Below are positions 1 through 7,800 of a stretch of 35,270 nucleotides of DNA, in pieces (the first letter of the stretch is position 1; every line of letters starts with the position of its first letter). Below the pieces are notes generated by a model. That model had not been told where the DNA came from. It made no database searches and saw only the letters and a program-made list of their open reading frames with translations. Origin of the DNA: Planctomycetota bacterium (GTDB taxonomy: Bacteria; Planctomycetota; J058; JAJDCP01); assembly GCA_029260765.1 (NCBI GenBank), contig JAJDCP010000164.1, positions 1 to 35,270 on the forward strand, read 5' to 3'. A program made the translations under genes and the position numbers.

Positions 1-1
1 C

Positions 2-769
2 AACACCTTCGCGACACCCTACATCCAGAAACCACTCGAGCTCGGCGCCGATCTGGTGCTGCACAGCATGACCAAGTATTTCGGTGGCCACTCCGATGTC
101 GTCGCCGGCTGCCTGGTGGGACGCAGCAGCGGCCTACGCGAGCAGTGCCATTTCCTGCAGAACTCGGCCGGCGGCATCCTTGGCCCGTTTGACAGCTTTC
201 TCGTGCACCGCGGTCTGAAAACACTGGCAGTCCGCATGGAGCGTCATTGCCAGAACGCCGAGCGGGTGGCCGCTTTCCTTTCGAGCCACGACTTTGTCGA
301 GCGTGTCTACTATCCAGGCATGCCAAGCAATCCGCAGCACGCGGTGGCCGCCAAGCAGATGAAGGCTTTCGGGGGCATGGTGAGCTTTGAGCTGCGCGGC
401 AGCGTACAAGACGCCAACAAGGTCGCTAGCGGGACGCGCCTGTTCAAACTCGCCGAGAGCCTCGGCGGGGTCGAGTCGTTGATCGAGGTGCCCGCGGCGA
501 TGACGCACGCCTCAGTCGCCCCCGAAACACGCCGCGCGATCGGCCTTGCCGACGGGCTGATCCGGCTTTCGGTCGGCATCGAGAACATACAGGACCTGCT
601 CGATGACCTCGCCCAGGCGATGCCTGGGGGCCCCACCAGCACTGCGGAGCCGATTCCGGTGACAGGACGGTTGGGCAATCCACAGGGACCCCTGCAACCA
701 GAGACCCTGGCTGCGCCTTTCCCGGTCCCGGCCCCCAAACTGGTGCCGGAGCCACCTGCCGAGAGCTGA
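2..769 (+). CDS. Cystathionine gamma-synthase/lyase family PLP enzyme, 3' part only
   Basis: The window opens inside this gene, so 255 C-terminal residues are visible and the start is missing. The family performs PLP-dependent gamma-elimination or gamma-replacement on homoserine-derived substrates in transsulfuration and methionine synthesis, in the cytosol. The PLP-lysine motif HSMTKYFGGHSDVVAG is present with the Schiff-base lysine at codon 74-76. Downstream come the family motifs SLGGVESL and PAAMTHASV. The normal end of the fold is near IENIQDLLDDLAQAM. Here about 48 further residues follow, rich in Pro and Ala and low in complexity, which is unusual for the family. Without the N-terminal half I cannot separate cystathionine gamma-synthase from cystathionine gamma-lyase or O-acylhomoserine sulfhydrylase. 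The family assignment is secure; the exact substrate is not. Confidence 0.9.
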   Translation, partial: NTFATPYIQKPLELGADLVLHSMTKYFGGHSDVVAGCLVGRSSGLREQCHFLQNSAGGILGPFDSFLVHRGLKTLAVRMERHCQNAERVAAFLSSHDFVERVYYPGMPSNPQHAVAAKQMKAFGGMVSFELRGSVQDANKVASGTRLFKLAESLGGVESLIEVPAAMTHASVAPETRRAIGLADGLIRLSVGIENIQDLLDDLAQAMPGGPTSTAEPIPVTGRLGNPQGPLQPETLAAPFPVPAPKLVPEPPAES

Positions 770-777
770 GCGGGCGC

Positions 778-806
778 TTGCACGCGCGCGGCCCGGGCAG
801 CATACT
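778..806 (+). promoter_or_regulatory. Sigma-70-like promoter for the 817 gene
   Basis: TTGCAC (778-783) and CATACT (801-806) are separated by exactly 17 bases, and each is one or two changes from the housekeeping consensus. Transcription would start near 813, only a few bases before the ATG at 817. The same TTG could be read as an upstream in-frame start codon, but its use as a -35 box argues against that. This is a pattern match only. Confidence 0.5.
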
Positions 807-816
807 CGCACCTGCC

Positions 817-3800
817 ATGCGAGCACACCGACCACCTCCCCGCAAACGAGCCGCACAGGCCTCCCTACGCCGTCAGATCCGGGCACGGTTGGGCTGGTTG
901 CGTGGCTATCCGCGCGCCGACCGCGCCGCTTCCCCGATCCCCTGGACCAGCGTCAGTGGCGGGCTTGAGGTCTCGGAGTTGGAAGTCGACCGCTCGCAGC
1001 TGCAACGCGCTGTGCAGCAGCTCACCGGTCTACCGCTGAAGTTCCCTCGTGCACTGCCGGCACTGGTCGGCGATGTCGCCCGCTGGAAGGCAGGTTTCGA
1101 GGCCAAGCTCACCTTGCTGAAGCAGGCCATCCATCACGGCAGACCTTTCCCTTGCAGCGCAGAGCTGCTCGATCCGGCCGCGTTGCTACGGCGGGGCTGC
1201 AGGCTGCGCGCCCCTGAGCGGGCCGAGTTGCTGCGCAACCTGCGCACTCCGATGCTCCCTCTGCTGCGGGCCTTGATCTGGCTGCACTGGCAAGACGGTC
1301 CGCGACTGCTCGCGGCAGTCCGCTTCGTGACCCTGCATCGGCAGGCCCTGGAAGCCGTGTTGACCCACGCCTCCGACGGACTGCAGCTGTGTCTCTGCCT
1401 GTGCGAGCAGGCGGCTATCGACGCGGGCTGCCTGGAGCCTTTGTTGGCGCTCTGGGCCCGCCCCCTGTGCTGGCAGGTCGTATGGGCGGCGCCGGAACCG
1501 CAGCCCAAGTGGCTGGCCGAGCTGAGCAAGCGGCTACGCGCTCGCCAGCTCCCTGCAGGCCCGGTTCCTGCCCGGCCTGTTCCCGAGCTGGGATCGCAAT
1601 TGCTCGACGCCTGCCGTGCGTTCTTCGAGCTCAAACCGGCAACGCGAACCCGCGCATTCTGTCTGCACGGAGCGGTCTTGCCGGGTCCGGAGTTGAACGC
1701 GGCCGAACGCTGGTGGGAGCGCTTCGAGCACGTGGTCCAGGAGACTGCAAGGCTCCACGTCATCCGTCCGGCTGCCGACAAGCGCTGGGATGCCCTGCGG
1801 GTCGAGGTGGCCAGCTTGCGCCAACCCACGCAAGAGCCGCCGGCCTGCCTCTGGAGGTTGTGCCGCAAGCTGGCGAAGAGCGCGGGCAACAAGTTGTTCA
1901 GCAAGATGCTGGGTCTCCTCTCTCGGGCGGGGGAGGCCGGGGAATTGCGGCGCGGACTCGTGCAGGATTGGGGTTGGGAGTTCTGTGGGGGACAGGTCGA
2001 AGCGGGCCGCTGTCTGCAGACCTGCGCGACGCTCGCAGAGCTTCTGCCGCTGTGGGTTCCGTCCGGGTTGCAGCCCGCGGAAAGACGGCGAGCGGTTCGC
2101 CGGGCCTTGTATTTCGCACAACAGCTCTCCAGTCTTTTTGTCGGCGGTGGGCTGCCGGCGCGCAGCCTTGCTGACACAAGACGCGTTCTCCTGGCGATCG
2201 CCCAACAGATTCCGGCGGCTGAGCTCCCCCAGGTCTGGCGCGGATATCGAGGGTTGTCCTGCCTGAGCTGCCTGGCACGCGAGCTGGAACCGGCGGCGAT
2301 CGTCGAGCTGGTGCGGGTCTTTCCAGCAGAGAGCGCCTTCTTTGCCTGCAGGCAGGGCTGGCTACGTGGCCTGGTGCGGTTGTTCGTGCCGGGGGCCAGG
2401 CCGATCGAGGCTGTGCAGTTGCTGCATCGTAGTGCCGATCAGTGGGGAGAGCTGGGCTGGCGAGACAGCCCAGGGGACGCTCTGCGGGAACTGGCCGGCG
2501 ACAAGGCAGCAGCGCCGCTATTGCGCGCGCTGATGGCCCAGGGAGTCTCACGCCCCCTGCGCAGGCTGCTGTTGTTGGCGGGAATGGTCAGGGACGCGCA
2601 CCTCCCGGGGCGGTTTCCCCGCCCGCCTCGCGCCGAGCCCGCCGTGCTTGATCCTGCCCGGACGGCCGCCTGCCCTCCCACACTCCTGCCATCGTTGCGG
2701 ATCCTGGCAGGAGTCGCTTCTAAGCGGGCCGAACGACTTGCCCGCAGGCTCTTCCCCAGCTCCCGCGAGCTGCAGCAGCAGATCACAGCGATCGAAGCCA
2801 GGATCGACCAGCTGGAGGAGCCCTCCCGCACGCATCTCCGGCTGCGCCTGGCGAATCTGCGCACACGTCAGGCAGAGGGAAGCCGCTTCGGTCCCTCCCA
2901 GCTGCGCAAGGCCGCCCAACGCCTGGAGACTGCGCGCTGCGCCGAGCAACTGGCGATCTGGCTACGCGACGCTGAGGCCTGGACCCGAGCCCAGCTGCAG
3001 GCGCGGCTCGGCGCCCCTCTGCCCAGCGATCTCACCCGAGACTCCTCGTCGGTCCATGTGCTCGGCTGCCTGTTTCAACTCGAGCCGCACTTCTGCATGC
3101 TCGGCCTGAGGCTCCTGCGCACCCGGCAGGGGCCGCGCCCGTGGGACCTACGCACGGCACCGGCCAACGCCGCGTTCCTCGAAAGGATGCAGGCTCGAGG
3201 CCTGAAGACCTCGCCCTGGCTTGACGGTTGGGGGCGGCGCGCGGTCGAGCGGAACGGGCGCAAGCTCTGGTTGGAGCTCGAAGACGATCCGCTGGAAGTG
3301 ATGCGCATGGGAGCCCCGTTCAAGACCTGTCTCGCCCCGGGCAGTTTCAACTTCTTCGCATCAGTCGCCAACGCGGCCGACATCAACAAGCGGGTGCTCT
3401 ACGCCCGCGCAACGGACGGCGTCGTGGTCGGCCGCTGCCTGTTGGCGCTGACGACCGACGGCGGCATCGTCACCTACCATCCCTACGCCCACGACCGGGC
3501 ACTGGACTTCCCGGAGCTGGTCAAGCAGCAGGTCATTCAGCTGGCGCACGAGATGGGAGCCACGGCGGTGCCGGACGGCACGGTAGAGCTGTTGCTTGCG
3601 CGGGATTGGTACGACGATGGCGGGGTCGATCTGCTCGAGCGTTTTGCCTTTCTGCGCGCGGACTCCGATTTCCGCAAGAGTCTGGGCCAGATGCCCTCCG
3701 CCAGGCTGCTTCCCCGGCTGGAAAAGGAACTGCACGAGAAGCCCCTCAGCGCTTTGAGCTTGCACCGCGTGCTCAAGTTGCCCGAATTCGAGAAGCGCCC

Positions 3801-4230
3801 CGAGCTGTGCCGCACATTGCTGCCACTCTGCCAGCGAGCGGCGCTTCCCGAGCGTGCCCGCGTGCGGGCAGCTGAGTTGGCACGCCTGTCGGGCAAGAAG
3901 AAGATCGCCGGGGTGTTGCTACAGGCTGCTGACTGCGAAAAGCTCGACTCCGACGGACAGGCGGCTCTCGCTCGTGAGCTGTGTCTGAGCGGCGCGCCGC
4001 ATCGGGCTCTGGCCGTGCTTCGCCGCACCCGCAGCAGGGGGGTTCGGAGCTGGGAGGACGAACCGTTGCTGCGGCTCGAGGTGGCCGCGCAGGCCATGGC
4101 CGGACTCCACCGCCGGCAGCGCGCGATCGCTCTGTTCGAGGCAGCACTTGCCAAGACCGACGGGCACAAGTCCGCACGCGCGCGTTTGCAGGCCTCTCTG
4201 AAGGCTCTGCGCGCGGAGCTGGGGGGATGA
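817..4230 (+). CDS. Large protein of unknown function (1137 aa)
   Basis: I do not recognise this protein. It is Leu/Arg/Ala-rich and mostly helical in appearance, without a signal peptide or clear membrane segment, so probably cytosolic. Most of the first 800 residues look like irregular helical-repeat sequence. The most conserved-looking part is residues about 816-941, which contain FKTCLAPG, the stretch DINKRVLYARATDGVVVGR and RDWYDDGGVD. This looks like a compact alpha/beta domain with invariant-type Cys, Asn-Lys and Arg residues. The last 200 residues again look like helical repeats, TPR-like near the end. I chose the ATG at 817 because the in-frame TTG at 778 coincides with a -35 box. 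No strong Shine-Dalgarno precedes 817, fitting a near-leaderless message. It is not obviously co-transcribed with either neighbour. Confidence 0.8.
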   Translation: MRAHRPPPRKRAAQASLRRQIRARLGWLRGYPRADRAASPIPWTSVSGGLEVSELEVDRSQLQRAVQQLTGLPLKFPRALPALVGDVARWKAGFEAKLTLLKQAIHHGRPFPCSAELLDPAALLRRGCRLRAPERAELLRNLRTPMLPLLRALIWLHWQDGPRLLAAVRFVTLHRQALEAVLTHASDGLQLCLCLCEQAAIDAGCLEPLLALWARPLCWQVVWAAPEPQPKWLAELSKRLRARQLPAGPVPARPVPELGSQLLDACRAFFELKPATRTRAFCLHGAVLPGPELNAAERWWERFEHVVQETARLHVIRPAADKRWDALRVEVASLRQPTQEPPACLWRLCRKLAKSAGNKLFSKMLGLLSRAGEAGELRRGLVQDWGWEFCGGQVEAGRCLQTCATLAELLPLWVPSGLQPAERRRAVRRALYFAQQLSSLFVGGGLPARSLADTRRVLLAIAQQIPAAELPQVWRGYRGLSCLSCLARELEPAAIVELVRVFPAESAFFACRQGWLRGLVRLFVPGARPIEAVQLLHRSADQWGELGWRDSPGDALRELAGDKAAAPLLRALMAQGVSRPLRRLLLLAGMVRDAHLPGRFPRPPRAEPAVLDPARTAACPPTLLPSLRILAGVASKRAERLARRLFPSSRELQQQITAIEARIDQLEEPSRTHLRLRLANLRTRQAEGSRFGPSQLRKAAQRLETARCAEQLAIWLRDAEAWTRAQLQARLGAPLPSDLTRDSSSVHVLGCLFQLEPHFCMLGLRLLRTRQGPRPWDLRTAPANAAFLERMQARGLKTSPWLDGWGRRAVERNGRKLWLELEDDPLEVMRMGAPFKTCLAPGSFNFFASVANAADINKRVLYARATDGVVVGRCLLALTTDGGIVTYHPYAHDRALDFPELVKQQVIQLAHEMGATAVPDGTVELLLARDWYDDGGVDLLERFAFLRADSDFRKSLGQMPSARLLPRLEKELHEKPLSALSLHRVLKLPEFEKRPELCRTLLPLCQRAALPERARVRAAELARLSGKKKIAGVLLQAADCEKLDSDGQAALARELCLSGAPHRALAVLRRTRSRGVRSWEDEPLLRLEVAAQAMAGLHRRQRAIALFEAALAKTDGHKSARARLQASLKALRAELGG

Positions 4231-4824
4231 CGCTGCCACGCGGACCGCAGGGGCAGCTTTGAACCTCTCGGAACACGCGTTCTGCACAGCGGGCTGGCGC
4301 TTGGGGGGGGGCTGGACCTGCAGCTCAACTGGAATGCCGAGACCGCCCGCCAGGCTTTCACGGCGGCGGGCAGCCGCTTGATCTACGCGCTACCTCTAAA
4401 GACGCTGGCGCGCACCACACGCCACCGTCTGGAGTGCTGGTGGGGCTGGCCCGCCTGCTGCGAAGAGAGTCTGACGTCGGGATTTGTGACCGGCCGAGCG
4501 CATGGTGGAACCGTCCGGGGTTGCGCGCCTGACGAAGGAACCACGTCATCGTTTCGACAACCGCGCCCTTCAAGAAAGGCCGCCGGGTGAGACCTTGGTG
4601 CTGAACGCCAACGGGCGCGGCGTCTCCGGGACATGGCAGACCTCTTCCCAGCGACCTGACAATACTCGATTGTACGTGACAGCAGGGACCCGCTCAGGTC
4701 GCCCAGAAGCCGCGCTCAAGTGTTGTTTGGCATACCGCGTGACGGCGCACTTCGAGCAGCGCTTGCTGACGGAATCGCGGCAACAAGTTATGCTGACATA
4801 CACCCTTTGGTCCATGAGGAATTG
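4231..4824. other. Intergenic region with no convincing gene
   Basis: About 590 bases separate two large genes. The reading frame of the upstream gene stays open past its stop codon, from 4231 to 4590, and contains protein-like text such as LDLQLNWNAETARQAFTAAG. This could be the remnant of a decayed or frameshifted gene. A run of nine G (4303-4311) lies inside it. An ATG overlaps the upstream stop (ATGA, 4227-4230) but gives only 11 codons. At 4659-4673 there is a short perfect inverted repeat, ACAAT-actcg-ATTGT, flanked by two TGACA copies (4657 and 4677). It may be an operator or chance. Confidence 0.4.
4766..4794 (+). promoter_or_regulatory. Possible promoter of the coiled-coil gene
   Basis: CTGACG (4766-4771) and TATGCT (4789-4794) are 17 bases apart. 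A start near 4801 would leave a leader of about 24 bases containing TGAGGA (4815-4820) in front of the GTG at 4825. The agreement between promoter, ribosome site and start codon supports both calls, but each element alone is weak. Confidence 0.4.
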
Positions 4825-7800
4825 GTGGCCAGGACCCGACAGCCCACACATCGTGACCGCGTGCTCGCACGCCTGCTCCGCTCCCGGCTCCGTTTAGCGG
4901 AAGACGGCGCGCTGGCGATCGAGCATGCGCTGCACAGCGAATTGCCGGTCGAGTTGGCGTTGCAGCGTGAGGGACTGGCCGGCGATGACGACGTGCAGTG
5001 GGCCCAGGAAAGGGACAACCGCCTGCTCGAAGACTCCCTGCTGGCCGCGGTTCTGGTGCAATGGAAAGCGATCGAGCCGGCCACCGTTGGCAAGGCGTTT
5101 GCCAAGCAGGCGCAATTGGCCGCCCGAAACAACCTGGTCGCTCTGGAGCGCATTTTCTTCCACGAGAAACTGGTCCCGGGCAAGTTCTTGCGCCAGGCCA
5201 AAGACAAGGCGCGACCGCTAGCGCTCCAATGCTCCAAGTGCAAGGCCAGCTACCAGCTGTTGGTTCCGCCTTTCGAGGGAAACTACCCGCGTTGCCCTCG
5301 CTGCCCCTATCCTGCACCGCCGCTGCAAGGCTCACAGGCCGAAAGATTGCGTGGCCAGGCCGTGCCTCTCGGCCGCTCCAACACGCAGCGCCTCAAGCCC
5401 ATCGATGTCCCCGTTGTCAGGGCGGGCGGCGCCTTTCCGATGCACGCCACGGTCGAAACCCTGCCGCGCAAACGCGCTACCCAGCGCGCTCAGCCGCAAC
5501 GACCCAAGTCGCCGCAACCGGCTACCAGCAAGCCCGTGGCGCTGGCCGCTGCAGGGGTGGCGCTGGAGAGCCGCCAGGAAGGCGCAGATGCACAGCTGAC
5601 AGTTGAAGTCGAGCAGCTGCGCGCGCAACTCGAAGCGCTGCATGAAGAGCGGGAGACCCAAGAGCAGCGCCTGCAGGCTGCCGAAGCACAACTCGCCGAG
5701 CAGGCGGCCACCGATCCCGACAACACGGGCGTCGCAGAGCTGCAGAATCAGGTGCAGGAGCTCGCAGAGCAGCGGCAACAGGCCTTTGAGGCATGCGCCG
5801 AGGCGGAGGACGCCTGCCAGCAGGCGCAAGCCTCTGCGGAAGAGACGCAGGCGGCCCTCGAGCAAGCCTGCGTTGCACGCGATCAGGCACAGGCAGAGCT
5901 CGACGCCCTGCGCCAGAAGCTCGAATCCTCGAGCCAGGAGACAGACCGTGCTACCGACACTCTAGAGGCACGCCTGCTTGAGCTTGAAGAGCAGTTGCAA
6001 GCATCACAGAGCCGGATCGCTGAGGCAGAAGCGAGCCATGAAGAACAAGTAAGCGCGCTCCAGCAACGCTTGATGGAGGCAGAGGAACAGGCGACGGACT
6101 TGAGCCTGGCGAGCGACCATGCCCAACGGGAGCTGCAGGCCCTCGAGAAACGCATCCAGGAGTCCAACGCTGAGGCTGAGCAGGCTGCCGGCGAGCGCGA
6201 CGACGCACGGACGCGTCTGGAGGCGCTCGAATCTCGCCTGGGCGAGGCCACGCAACAGCACGATGCAGAGCTCGACGCCTTGCGCGAGCGCGACGCTCGC
6301 ATCCGCGCGCTCGAGAAGGCGCAGCGTAAGACCAGCAAGGAGCTGGAAGGCGCACAGTCTGCGCGCAGCGAGGCAGAGACCCAGCTCAGCGAGCTGATAA
6401 CACAGCACAACAACCTGCAAGAAGAGCTCGAAGCCCAGCAGCAGAGCGAGTCCCTGTCCAGGCAGGCCCTGGAAAAGGAGCTGGAGAACGCTCGCCAACA
6501 AGGCACGACGCTACAGGCTGAGCTCGACTCCATGCGCACGGGCGAGCAGCGTCTGCGTGCGTCCCTCGAAACCAGCCAGACGCAAGCTGCCGATCTGACG
6601 GAACAACTCGACCGTCAACGCGAGTTGCTCGGAGCTGAGGCTGCAAAAGGCCGCGCGCTCGACGAGGATCTGGCCACCACGGCCGAGAAACTCGCCCGCG
6701 AAGAGCAGCGGGTCAGCGAGCTACGCGAACAGCTGCGGGAGGCTCGCCAGCCGCGCGAGACCCCGCAGCAAAAGGCCGCTCGTGAGGCTCAGGCGGCACG
6801 CATCGAAGCGCTCGAGGGTGAGCTGCAGGGGTGGAAACAGCGCCACGAAAAGCTCGAAGAGCGGACCCGGGAGCGCGAGCAGGAATCGGCCACAGCCTCC
6901 GAGCGCACACGCGAAGCCGGCCAGGCCCTCGAAGAGGCCCAGGCCCAGCTTGCGGCCAGCGAGGGGCAGCAGCAACAACTCGCTGAGGCGCGTGCCGCGC
7001 TAGACGCACAGCTGCAAGCCGCACTTGAAGCGCGCCGCCAAGACGCCGAGCTGCTGGCAGATTCTGAAGCTGCGTTGCAGCTGCTGAAAGACAACGCGAA
7101 TGCCGCGGACGAGAAGATCCAAGATCTCGAGGAACAATTCCAGCGGGCCCAGCAGAAATCTAGCGAAGATAGCCAGCGCATCGGCGAGCAGAAGGCTGAG
7201 CTCCGCCAACTGCGCAGGCAACTCCAAGAACTCCAGGACGAAGCGGGATCGGTCCGCGAACAATTGCAGGCCAGCGAAGAAGCACGGAGCAGCCAGGAAG
7301 AGACCCTGCAGAGCCGCGACGCCTCTTTGGTAGAGCTTCGCGCCGAGCTGACTGCGCTGCACGAAAAACTCGCGAGTAGCCAATCGAGCCAGAGCAAGGC
7401 GCTCGAGAAAGAGCGCCGCAAGCTCGCGGCAGCGGACAAAAAGCAGACCCAGCTCGAGAAACAGCTCAGCGCCTCGCACGAAGAGCTCAGCGATGCCAGA
7501 GAAGAGCTGACCCGGCGCGATCAGTCGCTCGAGCTGGCGCGTGAACGGTTGACCGCCAGTCAGGGGCGCAGTGATGAGCTCAACTCCGAGCTGGGCACCC
7601 TGCGGCGACGCTATGAGACAACCCTGAACGAGCTCGAAGCTGCCCAGCAGCTGGGTCAGAGCCTGAGAGACCAGCTAGCGACCTCCGAGCAAGCCAACAA
7701 ACAGCTGCAGGGGCAGCACCAGACTTCGCAGCAGCGGAGCACAGAGCTGACGGAACAGCTCGAGGAACAGCGCGCCGTGCTCGAAACGACGCAGGCTGAA

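Noticed and set aside
4502..4897. A 131-codon open frame before the coiled-coil gene.
   Set aside because: It overlaps the promoter and the start of the coiled-coil gene, lacks a ribosome site and shows no protein-like pattern.
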